Notes: generated by a model from the letters alone, not told the origin. A stretch of DNA of 64,000 nucleotides from an uncultured Clostridium sp. (GCA_930980855.1 CAKNIZ010000002.1:1-64000); one strand, 5' to 3'; positions 50,429-60,478 are shown, counted from the first letter of the stretch. Program-made: numbers and translations.

Positions 50429-50581
50429 AACTTCTCCTTTTCTTTTTATATATTAACATAGGTTTATTAATCTTTTTTATATAATTTATTAAAATTTTAT
50501 TAATTCCTTATTTCTTTCATTGCTTCTGGTATATTTTCAATTGTATCAGAGGCCTTCATTGATATATCTGTATATCATTCC

Positions 50582-52768
50582 TTACAGTCCTCTTTTTTTA
50601 ACTCCATCTTGATTCTCCTTTACATATTTTTTAAATTCTAGTTTATTTAATGGTTTTGAATAATAATAGCCTTGTACAATATTACATCCTATATTTTTTA
50701 AATATTGTATTTGATTTTCTGTTTCTACACCTTCTGCTACTGTTTTTATATTTAAATCTTTTGCCATATTTATAATATATTTTATAATGTCTATCTTTTC
50801 ATTTCCTATTTTGTCTATAAATGATTTATCTATTTTTAAAACATCAATTGGCATATCTTGTAGCATATTTAACGACGAATAACCTGTTCCAAAATCATCA
50901 AGTGATATGCTAAATCCTTTTTTTCTGATTTCTTTCATAATATTGGCTAAATCCACATCCATTGAAGCACTTTCTGTTATTTCTAATTCTATTTGTTTTC
51001 GATTTATTTGATATTTATTTGCAATTTCTTCGTATTGTTTTAAAAAATCCAATGTATCAAAATGCTCCTTCGAAATATTAATTGAAAAACTTAAATCTTC
51101 CTCGTTCCATTCTTTTATGTCTTTACATACTTTTTCAAAAATATATAAGTCCAGTTTTAGAATAAATCTATTTTTTTCAAATAGAGGTATAAATTGTCCT
51201 GGTGAAATCATTTTTCCATTTCTATTCCATCTGACTAAAGCCTCAGCTGATACCATTTTCTCTTGCAGAATATCTATTTTTGGTTGATAGTAAACTTCAA
51301 ATTCTTCATTTTCCAATGCCTCATACATTACTTCCTCTATTTGATGTTCTTCTAATATTTTACTTTCCATGCTCTCATCAAATATGCAATATTTTTTATT
51401 GTAGTCTCCAACTACCATATCATGGGCTATACTTGCTTTATCTATTGCTTCTAATATTTGTTCATTGTTTCTACATTTATATATACCCAATACTGGATAT
51501 AGAGAATATTGCTCATTTTTTATTTTGATTTTAGATAGACTATCAAAAATAGTTTTTGCTATTTTCTCTATATAGTTAGTTTTAATTAGCACTCCAAATA
51601 TATCATTTGATAATCTACAAATCATTTTTTCGTTTTTAATAATTGTATTTAGTTTGTTTCCCATTTCTATTAATAAACTGTTTCCTACACTATGTCCATA
51701 ATGCTTGTTAAATGACCTAAATTTCTCTACGTCTAATATTATAACATATTTATTCGCATTTGAAGCGGAATCTAGTATTTTTTGTCCTTGTTCACAAAAA
51801 TAATTATAATTTCCAAGTTTGGTTATTGGGTCAATATATGCTAGATTATATATTTTTATATTTGAAACAATTATATATGCTGATATGATGATTACTGCAA
51901 AAATAATGACTATTGCAATTGTTAAACTTATTTTTAATACTTTTTGTAGCTCTTCTGCTATTACATTCTCTGGTGTAATTATTAATAGATTCCAGTCATT
52001 AATATCCAATCCTGCATATGAAAAATAATAATTATGATTATATATTTTTAGAATCTTTTGCCCATTTGTTTTATTATTTATGTCTGTTTGCATTTCTTCT
52101 ATTTTACCTTGATTCATCTTTACATCTATATCTTTTTTTAGACTAGCATATATATTTTTTGTATTTTCCTGATTTGCTGAATTTGCTATCATTTCTCCTT
52201 TCGCTGTTATTATATACTCGTACCCATTACCACTATATATTGAATTAACAAATAATCTTTCATAAGCTTCTGTCTCTAAAATAAGCATTATTACTACTGT
52301 TTCACCATTTAATTCAATACACTTAGAATATATATTGATTTCTTGATTGTCTATTTTACTTTTTTTACTTCTGGAAACTTGAATGTCTTTACTTCCAAAA
52401 AAATATTTTATATCTTCTGATAAATCTACTATCTCTCCATCACTTGTAATTGTTTCTCCATTTTCGTACATTATACCCATTCTTGTAAAATTACTTTTTG
52501 AACTATTTCTATCATATATATTAAATATTTCTGCTTCGGTTTTTATATTGTTATTTAGTATTTCATCACAAATATTGTTTAATGTTTTAATATCTTCTTC
52601 GATTTTATTCTCTATTTTAATAGCATCTTGCTTTGTTAATTCTGCCAAATTTTTTGTCGTATTTTCTGTTATGAGTTTTTGTATATATATTAGATAAAAA
52701 GCAGATGATAATATAATAAGAAATAGTATTATGATAATACATAAAATTAATAATATTCTTTTTTTCAT
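50582..52768 (-). CDS. Membrane GGDEF-EAL protein, degenerate GGDEF, intact EAL
   Basis: RLSNDIFGVLI in place of GGDEF; AEALVRW, DDFGTGYSSL, AEGVET, QGYYYSKP intact. Confidence 0.88.
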   Translation of the reverse strand: MKKRILLILCIIIILFLIILSSAFYLIYIQKLITENTTKNLAELTKQDAIKIENKIEEDIKTLNNICDEILNNNIKTEAEIFNIYDRNSSKSNFTRMGIMYENGETITSDGEIVDLSEDIKYFFGSKDIQVSRSKKSKIDNQEINIYSKCIELNGETVVIMLILETEAYERLFVNSIYSGNGYEYIITAKGEMIANSANQENTKNIYASLKKDIDVKMNQGKIEEMQTDINNKTNGQKILKIYNHNYYFSYAGLDINDWNLLIITPENVIAEELQKVLKISLTIAIVIIFAVIIISAYIIVSNIKIYNLAYIDPITKLGNYNYFCEQGQKILDSASNANKYVIILDVEKFRSFNKHYGHSVGNSLLIEMGNKLNTIIKNEKMICRLSNDIFGVLIKTNYIEKIAKTIFDSLSKIKIKNEQYSLYPVLGIYKCRNNEQILEAIDKASIAHDMVVGDYNKKYCIFDESMESKILEEHQIEEVMYEALENEEFEVYYQPKIDILQEKMVSAEALVRWNRNGKMISPGQFIPLFEKNRFILKLDLYIFEKVCKDIKEWNEEDLSFSINISKEHFDTLDFLKQYEEIANKYQINRKQIELEITESASMDVDLANIMKEIRKKGFSISLDDFGTGYSSLNMLQDMPIDVLKIDKSFIDKIGNEKIDIIKYIINMAKDLNIKTVAEGVETENQIQYLKNIGCNIVQGYYYSKPLNKLEFKKYVKENQDGVKKRGL

Positions 52769-52822
52769 ATTCTCCTCTTTTATATATATTTTAGTTACTA
52801 TTAATAGCTAAATATTTTTTCA

Positions 52823-52902
52823 ATTGTATATTAAAGATTTTGAAGACACGCGCAGTTTGGAACGAAGTGACAGTAAGTGGCGAAAAATCTTTAATATACA
52901 AT
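52823..52902. repeat. Palindromic intergenic element, copy 9 (short class, forward)
   Basis: ATTGTATATTAAAGATTTT...AAAATCTTTAATATACAAT. Confidence 0.85.
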
Positions 52903-53035
52903 TGGTTCAAACTAATACCAACTAAGAATAGTAATAAATTTTAATTACAATTTCATGTCATTTTTCAAAAAAACTAGACATTTTTATTTTAATATATTAT
53001 TATATATGTATTATTTGTTTTAGGAGGATTTTATT

Positions 53036-53422
53036 ATGTCAAAAATAAAAACAATTATAGTGACAATATTAGTAATTTTAAGTTGTGCAAGTTTTGTTAG
53101 TGCTTCAAGTGTTAATATGAATTTAGCAGGTGGAAATACCACGGCTACAAATACTAATACAGAGACACAATCTAATGTAGCTTCAAATGAACTTTCAAAT
53201 GAAGTTAACGGACAAAATACAGTTTCTGGTAATACAATTACAAATACGAACTCTATTGCAGCCAATTCTAACATGTCAACTAATATTGAGAGTGTAAGCA
53301 GTATAAATGATGTCGAAAGTTCTTCTATGGATATAAGTCAAATTTTAAATATTTTTCTAATCGCTGTTGGTGTTATTTTAATACTATTAGCAATTGCTAT
53401 ACTTATAAGAATGAAAAAATAA
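53036..53422 (+). CDS. Secreted Asn/Ser/Thr-rich protein with C-terminal TM
   Basis: Signal peptide plus low-complexity stalk plus C-terminal helix ending RMKK. Confidence 0.6.
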   Translation: MSKIKTIIVTILVILSCASFVSASSVNMNLAGGNTTATNTNTETQSNVASNELSNEVNGQNTVSGNTITNTNSIAANSNMSTNIESVSSINDVESSSMDISQILNIFLIAVGVILILLAIAILIRMKK

Positions 53423-53433
53423 TAAGTTATATG

Positions 53434-53466
53434 AAAAAGTGTCCTATTAAATGTAGGACACTTTTT
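53434..53466. terminator. Bidirectional terminator between convergent genes
   Basis: AAAAAGTGTCCTA/TAGGACACTTTTT. Confidence 0.8.
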
Positions 53467-53476
53467 ATAGTTCATA

Positions 53477-53947
53477 TTATTTTAGTTTTTCTTTCATATA
53501 TCTTTCCATATTTCTCTCTGCATCTTTTTTCTTTATATCTTCTCTTTTATCATATAATTTTTTACCTTTTCCTATTCCTAATTCTACTTTTACAAAGTTT
53601 CCACTAAAGTATATTTTTGTTGGTACTAAAGTATATCCTTTCATAGTTGTTTGACCTATGAGTTTATGTATCTCAGATTTTTTCAGCAATAGTTTTTTGG
53701 GGCGAAGCGGATCTTTGTTATATATATTTCCATGTTCATATGGACTAATGTTCATTGAATAAACATATACTTCTCCATTTTTTTCTATTACTGCGTAACT
53801 ATCTTTTAAATTAACTTTTCCTGCTCTAACAGATTTTATTTCTGTTCCAAATAAAACTATTCCTACTTCTATTTTATCTATTATTTCGTAATTATGATAT
53901 GCATTAGGATTTTTAGCAATTAATTTCTCATCTTTTTTTGTATTCAT
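53477..53947 (-). CDS. smpB: SsrA-binding protein
   Basis: [39 protein letters not shown]. Confidence 0.95.
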   Translation of the reverse strand: MNTKKDEKLIAKNPNAYHNYEIIDKIEVGIVLFGTEIKSVRAGKVNLKDSYAVIEKNGEVYVYSMNISPYEHGNIYNKDPLRPKKLLLKKSEIHKLIGQTTMKGYTLVPTKIYFSGNFVKVELGIGKGKKLYDKREDIKKKDAERNMERYMKEKLK

Positions 53948-53961
53948 ACATTACCTCAAAA

Positions 53962-54711
53962 TTAAACATTATTTCCTTCCATATTCTCTTCCGTGTTTTC
54001 TGTTTCTTCAAAATATGATTTGATTCCATTGTAGATTCCTTCTACAATTTTATCTTGGTACTCATCATTCGCTAGTTTTTGTCTCTCTTTTGTACTTGAC
54101 AGGAATCCTGTTTCAACTAAGCATGAAGGCATTTCTGTTTTTTGTGTTACTATTAGTCCTTTACTTTCTTTTATACCTAAATCATTTGCATTTGTTGTTT
54201 TTATTATATTTTCTTGTATATTTTGTGCTAAAATTTTGCTTTCTGTATCTTTTACAGGATTATACCATGTTTCAATACCACTAGTTACATCATCATCTTC
54301 TAAGGCGTTTTGATGTATGCTTATGAATAAATCCGCATTTTCCCTATTTGCGATTCTTGCTCTTTCATTTAAATATACATTTACATCTTCAGTTCTTGTC
54401 ATTATAACTCTTGAATATTCTTTTTCTAATTTTGCTTGCAATTTTTTAGCTATTTCTAAGTCTAGCTCTTTTTCATATACATTTCCAAAAACACATCCTG
54501 GTTCTTCTTCACCACCGTGTCCTGGATCTATTACTATTGTTTTTTCTATTTTCTTAGCTTGTCCATAGTTAACTGTCTCGGTTGCTTGATACTGTGGTTT
54601 CATATTATTATATACACAATATATAATGATTATTATAGCAATTAATAATATTCCTATCTTTTTTCTATTTAACTCTTTCTTTTTTGCTCTTTTATATTTT
54701 CTTTTACTCAT
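53962..54711 (-). CDS. cwlD: N-acetylmuramoyl-L-alanine amidase (CwlD-like)
   Basis: IVIDPGHGGEEEPGCVFGNVYEKELDLEIAKKLQ; VETGFLSSTKERQKL. Confidence 0.75.
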   Translation of the reverse strand: MSKRKYKRAKKKELNRKKIGILLIAIIIIIYCVYNNMKPQYQATETVNYGQAKKIEKTIVIDPGHGGEEEPGCVFGNVYEKELDLEIAKKLQAKLEKEYSRVIMTRTEDVNVYLNERARIANRENADLFISIHQNALEDDDVTSGIETWYNPVKDTESKILAQNIQENIIKTTNANDLGIKESKGLIVTQKTEMPSCLVETGFLSSTKERQKLANDEYQDKIVEGIYNGIKSYFEETENTEENMEGNNV

Positions 54712-54819
54712 TAAAAGCAGTTTCCCTTCATTTTCAAGAATTTTCTTTTGCTTTATTTTTTCCAGTTTTACCTTTTTTATACTTTATCACTTGAAAATTG
54801 ATATGTCAAGCAAATTTTG

Positions 54820-56274
54820 TTATTTGTATAGGATTGGCCTTGATGAAGTTCCGATATCTCCGGTTAGTCCAGATCGATAAGGACTTGAATTATTATCTAC
54901 TCCTCTCCATGCACTTCCGTCTTCAAAGCTCCATCCAGATATTCTATGGCTATTATCTGATTTGAGCATTTCTGTTGACCATTCTCCTGCATTTCCACCA
55001 AGGTCATATATATTGTTTGCGCAAAATCCTATTTCTCTGCTTACTGTATTATCTAATAATTTAGCACCAGTCGTTAATAGTATTCGTCCACTTGAACTTC
55101 CAGCATCTGTAATCATAAAACCAGATGTATAATTTTGAAAATAATTATACATATTATTGTAATGTATTTCTTGATATAAGCAATTTATTAAATAACAAGA
55201 TCCTTTTATAGAATACCTTTCATACCAGAATGTATCCTGATAATTTCCCTCAGTTCCTCCAATCCAATTAAATGTGGTTGTTCTCGCATAACTGTTAAGC
55301 ATTGCGCTTTGTACTTCTCCATTATACATACTTTCTATATTTTCTTTTGCAACGTCATAGTCGATGTTAGTCCATGGCATTACTTGTGCAACACATACAG
55401 GTACTCCTTTTATGTTTCTAGCGTCATTTGTAAAATCTAGTACTGGTTCATCTCCACTTTTTTGTCCTGGCATTCCCATCTCATATCTTCCCATATAGAA
55501 TCCAGCATTTTCTGCCACACTTTGTTTAAAATATGCTATACTTTTTTTATCACTTATACTTCCTTCTTCTTCATACCAATTGGCATATTCTTGTCCTGTT
55601 TCTTTAAGTGTCCTTGTTAACTCTGATATTCCTAAATTTATTTCATCTGACTTTGCTATTACAATTCCGGAACTATCTGTTGCTTGAATAGATACTTGGT
55701 ATATACCACTTTTTACTGGTATCCATACAAATTCGTTTCCTAAGCTAGTATCCTTTATAACATATCCTGTATCCACTGTTCCTTCTGTATGCGTAAATCC
55801 GCTTGGTACATATGGATTTTTGTTTTCTAATGTTATACCTGTAGTATATTCTTTGTTTTGGGTCTTTTCTTTAGATTCTCCGTTTATAAAGTATTCATAA
55901 GTTATATTGTCTCCTAAATCGTCCGAGTTCACTTTTATTGTTATTGAATCTGTTGTATAACTTGTTTCTACATTTAATGGTCTTGTAGCTGTTCCAGTTA
56001 TTTTTTGTCCTTTCACATAGGCTGTTTTTCCTGCTAATATATCCTCTGGAGTTGCTGTTGCATCTGATGTGTCTAGTTCTTCTAACTTTCCCGTTACTCC
56101 GGCTATTGTTACACCTTTCTTTATATCTTCTGGATTTATTGCCCCACCATTTGCGTTTCTGGAATTACTACCAAATATTCCTACATTCGTTACTCTCATT
56201 GCTATAAATGATATTATTAAAATTACTAGTACTATTATACTTATTATAACTATTATTTTTCTTTTCTTTTTCAT
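54820..56274 (-). CDS. Membrane-anchored protein with C-terminal SUMF1/FGE-sulfatase-like domain
   Basis: EFVWIPV...GFYMGRYEM...GGNAGEWSTEM...WRG motifs. Confidence 0.75.
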   Translation of the reverse strand: MKKKRKIIVIISIIVLVILIISFIAMRVTNVGIFGSNSRNANGGAINPEDIKKGVTIAGVTGKLEELDTSDATATPEDILAGKTAYVKGQKITGTATRPLNVETSYTTDSITIKVNSDDLGDNITYEYFINGESKEKTQNKEYTTGITLENKNPYVPSGFTHTEGTVDTGYVIKDTSLGNEFVWIPVKSGIYQVSIQATDSSGIVIAKSDEINLGISELTRTLKETGQEYANWYEEEGSISDKKSIAYFKQSVAENAGFYMGRYEMGMPGQKSGDEPVLDFTNDARNIKGVPVCVAQVMPWTNIDYDVAKENIESMYNGEVQSAMLNSYARTTTFNWIGGTEGNYQDTFWYERYSIKGSCYLINCLYQEIHYNNMYNYFQNYTSGFMITDAGSSSGRILLTTGAKLLDNTVSREIGFCANNIYDLGGNAGEWSTEMLKSDNSHRISGWSFEDGSAWRGVDNNSSPYRSGLTGDIGTSSRPILYK

Positions 56275-56311
56275 TTTATATTACCTCTTCATATTTTAAA
56301 TTTGACACAAA

Positions 56312-56353
56312 AAGAGCCACACCTTTTAGTTTCTACTAAAAGACATAGCTCTT
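56312..56353 (-). terminator. 19-bp hairpin attenuator/terminator, leader copy 1
   Basis: RNA arms AAGAGCUAUGUCUUUUAGU / ACUAAAAGGUGUGGCUCUU all paired with G-U wobbles, loop AGAA, then UUUUUG. Confidence 0.8.
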
Positions 56354-56378
56354 GCTATGTTTACATAAGTGTATTCTA

Positions 56379-56441
56379 TTAAACCCTACGATATATATAT
56401 ATATATATATATACAGCCCCAAGGCTTTCATCTGTTTTCAT
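56379..56441 (-). CDS. Leader short ORF copy 1 containing a TA microsatellite
   Basis: AAGGAGCATTAAATG start; MKTDESLGAVYIYIYIYRRV*; 23-nt AT tract 56391-56413. Confidence 0.5.
   Translation of the reverse strand: MKTDESLGAVYIYIYIYRRV
56391..56413. repeat. AT dinucleotide microsatellite (23 nt)
   Basis: Direct reading of 56391-56413. Confidence 0.95.
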
Positions 56442-56504
56442 TTAATGCTCCTTGTTTTAAAATTTATATGTATATATTAACATATAGTTTCAAATATTTC
56501 AATT

Positions 56505-56891
56505 CTATATTTGATTTTTAAGATTACTTCTCCAACTTTTGTTTAATTCTTTTTCCTCTTCTATATTTCTTCTTTCTTCCTCTACATATTCAAGATATAT
56601 TTTGTCTGTAAAGCCTCCCTTTTTATCTTTCTTTTCTTTTTTTATTGTACTTACTTCATCCCAATTAATGTTCTTTACTCTCATTATGTTTTCGATAACT
56701 TCCATAACATCTGCTAATTCTTCTGGTTTATTTGCTTCAATAAACTCATGAGATTCTTCTAATAATTTTTTATTTAATTCTTTTATATATTCTTCATCTT
56801 CTAGTATTTTATATTTTGCTTTTCTTCCATCTTGGTTATTAATCTGACTAGGGATATTATCTCTAACTAATTTATTATATACATATTTCAT
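56505..56891 (-). CDS. Nucleoside triphosphate/phosphoribosyl-ATP pyrophosphohydrolase-like (MazG fold)
   Basis: MKYVYNKLVRDNIPSQI...KLLEESHEFIEANKPEELADVMEVI. Confidence 0.85.
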   Translation of the reverse strand: MKYVYNKLVRDNIPSQINNQDGRKAKYKILEDEEYIKELNKKLLEESHEFIEANKPEELADVMEVIENIMRVKNINWDEVSTIKKEKKDKKGGFTDKIYLEYVEEERRNIEEEKELNKSWRSNLKNQI

Positions 56892-56980
56892 AATCTTCTC
56901 CTTTATTAGAATTTTGTATACATTTTAAAACAATTGTTCGTAGAAGTCAAGTAGATTTTTCCGTTTTTATGATATAAAAA

Positions 56981-57016
56981 ATTTGAACTTTAAGGAAAGT
57001 CCCTCAAAGTTCAAAA
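56981..57016 (-). terminator. Terminator of repeat-protein gene
   Basis: TTGAACTTTGAGG...CCTTAAAGTTCAA then T6 on minus strand. Confidence 0.7.
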
Positions 57017-57018
57017 TG

Positions 57019-57477
57019 TTAGTCTTTATCATTATGCTCTTTCATATATTTGCATATTAGTACAATTGCAATTATAACGATTGCTATTAGAATAATCCAC
57101 ATCCAAACATCTAAGCTCATACCTAAGAAAGTATAATTAGAAGCATTATTTACTGTTGAGTTAACAGTGTTTCCAGCTGTATTTACTGTATTTCTTACTC
57201 CATTTACAGTTGTTTCTGTGACATTTTCTACCACGTTTCCTGCACCTTGTGCAACATTCTTTGTAGCGTCCCATGTATTTTCGACTGCATTTCCTACAGT
57301 ATCCATTGCGTTTCCAACTCCACCAGCTACATTTCCTACTGCATTGCCTGTGTCTCTTGCGACATTTTCTACAGCATTACCAGTATCTCTTGCAACATTA
57401 GCTGCAGCAAATACTGTGCCCGTGCATAATCCTAATAGTATAAAAAGAATACTAATGATAGCAATTTTTTTATACAT
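57019..57477 (-). CDS. Secreted repeat protein with LEA/apolipoprotein-like short repeats and C-terminal TM
   Basis: VARDTGNAVENVARDTGNAVGNVAGGVGNAMDTVGNAVENTWDATKNVAQGAGNVVENV. Confidence 0.7.
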   Translation of the reverse strand: MYKKIAIISILFILLGLCTGTVFAAANVARDTGNAVENVARDTGNAVGNVAGGVGNAMDTVGNAVENTWDATKNVAQGAGNVVENVTETTVNGVRNTVNTAGNTVNSTVNNASNYTFLGMSLDVWMWIILIAIVIIAIVLICKYMKEHNDKD

Positions 57478-57575
57478 AAAATCCTCCTTATCAACTTTGT
57501 GAAATCAATATTTATTATTTGTGATTTTTTTATTATTATGCATAAAAAAATTTTTTGTCATTTTTTGTATTTTTT

Positions 57576-58505
57576 TTACATTTTATTGCTAGAGCCAAAT
57601 ACATCTCTTATTTTGTGTCTAACTGTTTCTTCTATGAAGTCTCTTCCTGGTCCTAGATATTTTCTTGGATCAAATTGTTCTGGTGTTTCTGCAAATACTT
57701 TTCTTATAGCAGCTGTCATTGCTAATCTTAAATCTGTATCAACATTTATTTTTGAAACTCCTCTCATACTTGCTTCATGAAGCATTTCATCTGGAACTCC
57801 TTTTGCCCCTGGCATATTTCCGCCATATTTATTACACATTTCTACATACTCTGGAATTACTGTTGAAGCTCCATGTAGTACTATTGGAACATTTGGCATT
57901 AAGCTTTTTACTTTTTCTAGAATATCAAAACGTAATTTTGCTTCTCCTTTGAATTTGTATGCACCATGGCTTGTTCCAATTGCTATTGCTAAAGAATCAC
58001 ATCCTGTTCTTTCTACAAATTCTAGTGCTTGATCTGGGTCTGTATATATTGCATCATTTGCAGCAACATTTACTTCATCTTCCACTCCTGCAAGTTTTCC
58101 AAGTTCTGCTTCTACAACAGCTCCTCTTTCATGTGCATATTCAACTACTTGTTTTGTAAGTTCTATGTTTTTTTCGAAATCGTATTTAGAACCATCAAAC
58201 ATAACTGATGTATAACCATTGTCTACGCACATTTTACATGTTTCAAAGTCTGGTCCATGATCTAAATGAAGTGCAACAGGAATATCATGTTCTTCTAATC
58301 CTGCTTCTATCATTTTTTTCAAGTATGGAACTCTTGCGTATTTTATTGCACTTGAAGAAGTTTGTAATATAACTGGAGATTTTTCAGCATATGCTGCATC
58401 CATAATTGCTTGAACAAACTCCATATTATTTATATTAAACGCTCCTATTGCAAATTTTTCATCAATTGATTTCTTAAACATTTCTTTTGTCGTAACTAGT
58501 GACAT
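57576..58505 (-). CDS. fba: Class II fructose-bisphosphate aldolase
   Basis: AFNINNMEFVQAIMDAA, HLDHGPDFE, VEAELGKLAGVED, LHGASTV. Confidence 0.93.
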   Translation of the reverse strand: MSLVTTKEMFKKSIDEKFAIGAFNINNMEFVQAIMDAAYAEKSPVILQTSSSAIKYARVPYLKKMIEAGLEEHDIPVALHLDHGPDFETCKMCVDNGYTSVMFDGSKYDFEKNIELTKQVVEYAHERGAVVEAELGKLAGVEDEVNVAANDAIYTDPDQALEFVERTGCDSLAIAIGTSHGAYKFKGEAKLRFDILEKVKSLMPNVPIVLHGASTVIPEYVEMCNKYGGNMPGAKGVPDEMLHEASMRGVSKINVDTDLRLAMTAAIRKVFAETPEQFDPRKYLGPGRDFIEETVRHKIRDVFGSSNKM

Positions 58506-58572
58506 ATTATATACCTCCTTTTTTGAGATATTTTATACTTAATTGGTCTTGGTGTCAATCACTAAAATAAAA

Positions 58573-58660
58573 ATTGTATATTCTAAAATTTCAAGTTCTT
58601 TTCTGTTGAAACTTACATATTTTCCAAATATTTAAAACTATGAAATATAGAATATACAAT
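58573..58660. repeat. Palindromic intergenic element, copy 10 (short, diverged core)
   Basis: ATTGTATATTCTA...TAGAATATACAAT termini with unrelated interior. Confidence 0.7.
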
Positions 58661-58665
58661 TTAAA

Positions 58666-60478
58666 CTATGCACCTAATTCAAATGGGATACTTGTTCCAT
58701 TTCCGCCTATTACTTTTGTTCCTGGTTTTAGCATGAAAACTGGACGCAAACCTGCTGAAAATTTAGAACTTCCTAGAGAATACCAAATGTATGTACATAA
58801 GTATTTATCCTCTTTTACTGCTCCTGCTTTTGCCACATATCGAACAGAAAAGAAGTGATCTGGTCCATCCCATGTATGATAACGTGATGTTAACCAATAT
58901 TTTTCTTCTATGCTATGAATTCCCAAAGCTTTCATTTGATTATAGTCTGTTTCATAATAGCTATCACCAGCTTTCAAGCGTCCACTATATTTATCCATAG
59001 AATCACTATTAACCATTCCAGCTCCGTCATAATCTGGGTTATTAGGAACAGATCCTACACATCTTGCTCTTGTAGAATATGCACTATTGTTATACTCATT
59101 TGCTTTACTATTTAGTGTACTTATCGCATTATTATAATCTCCCATTCCTTCAAGAGCTAATGTTTCAACACTCTGCATTGGTATTAATTGTACTCCATAG
59201 CCAGAGGAATTGTCATATAATACTATGCAAGTTCTTTTTGTTCCTTTTCCGTCTGTGTAATTAACATAATTTCCGGCTTTTAAAGTATCTTCAACAGTTG
59301 GATAACCTATCGCTGTTTTTACAGTTATAGTATTTTCACCTTTATTTCCTGCTTGGTCATATGCTTCTACTTTTATATTGTAGTTTGTCTCAGCAGTTAG
59401 TCCATTAAAAGTATATGTATTACTTTCAATTGTTGCTTTCTCTGTGCCATCTAAAAAATATTTATATGTTCCGCTTGCTGCTAGTCCACTTTCACCGTCT
59501 GTTGCTGTTACTGTTACTGTAATACTATTGTCCGTTACTGCTCCTGTTGCTATCTGACTTACTGTCGGTAATATTGTATCGGTTATGCTTGCACTTGCTG
59601 GTTCTGTTACATTTGTTCCATCTGTTAATATCGCATATACTGTTTGTCCATGTTTCAAACCTTCTATTTTACTTCCAGCACTTATATCAGTCCAAGTTCC
59701 TGAAAAACTATCAATTTGATATTGTAAGTTTAATACAGTTTCTTCTGTATTTATTGTTACACTAGCAGTTCCATTACTCCATATTGGGTCAGTAAAGGTT
59801 ATAGCGCCTACTGGTAACTCTCCTGTTAATACGTTTATAATTTTTTCTGTATTTCCACCTTTGGTTTCTACTTTAACTTTTATATTATATATTGTATTTG
59901 CTTCCAACTCATCGAATGTAAATGTATTTATACTTTCTTTTCCTACTTCATTCCAGTTTTCTTCTGCATCATCATTTTTTTTATATGAATATGTAAATGT
60001 GGCTCCATCTACCTCACTTGCTTCAACTAATATGCTAATACTACTTGTAGTTCTATTTGTTACATTGATTTTTATAATTCTCGGACCTTCTATTTTTCTA
60101 ATATATTTTCCTAACTTCGGAACACTTCTATCTAATTCAAATACAAATCCATTTAGTCCCACTTCATTTGTATCAAGATACACATTTGGTAATCTATCTT
60201 TTATAAAATTATTTAGAAATTCATTCTCATTATATTGTGAATTGGTTTGCTTGTCTATTGAAGCATCTGCTAGTACTATTTCAATTCGTTCTCTAGCTTC
60301 AGCTTTCTCTGTTTCAAATTTTGACTGTTGTGCTCGTGCTATAATACCATTTTCTCCCATTATCAAATTTATTGTTACTGCTGCCAAAATTAATAGAATT
60401 ATTATTGTTACGACTAGTGCTATAAGCGTTATTCCGTTTTTCTTGAGTTTTAATCATAAAAATTTTTTTCTTATTCAT
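58666..60478 (-). pseudogene. Pilin-like/Fn3-containing secreted protein with N-terminal frameshift
   Basis: ATG at 60478 with AAGGAG RBS gives MNKKKIFMIKTQEK; hydrophobic prepilin helix NGITLIALVVTIIILLILAAVTINLIMGENGIIARAQ is in a different frame, reached by loss of one A in A5 (60437-60441). Confidence 0.65.

Noticed and set aside
50440-50590. Protein-like fragment YTDISMKASDTIENIPEAMKEIRN after the GGDEF-EAL gene
   Set aside because: Short, separated by stops from the preceding frame, and no single indel joins it convincingly.
13174-53466. Palindromic elements as ordinary rho-independent terminators
   Set aside because: Several sit in divergent promoter regions (27363, 35638, 52823) and the ends are not followed by consistent U-runs, unlike the simple terminators found elsewhere in the window.
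53434-53960. tmRNA (ssrA) next to smpB
   Set aside because: No tRNA-like acceptor ends or tag-coding sequence could be recognised nearby.
56312-56441. Leader as a class I c-di-GMP riboswitch, suggested by AAAGCCTTGGGGCT and the surface-type target gene
   Set aside because: The conserved GEMM signature residues are not present and the second copy does not preserve the resemblance.
13174-58660. Palindromic elements as ordinary insertion sequences
   Set aside because: No copy contains an ORF, no transposase gene is present in the window, and the locus-specific matching arms do not fit standard IS terminal repeats or short target duplications. A MITE-like origin cannot be excluded.
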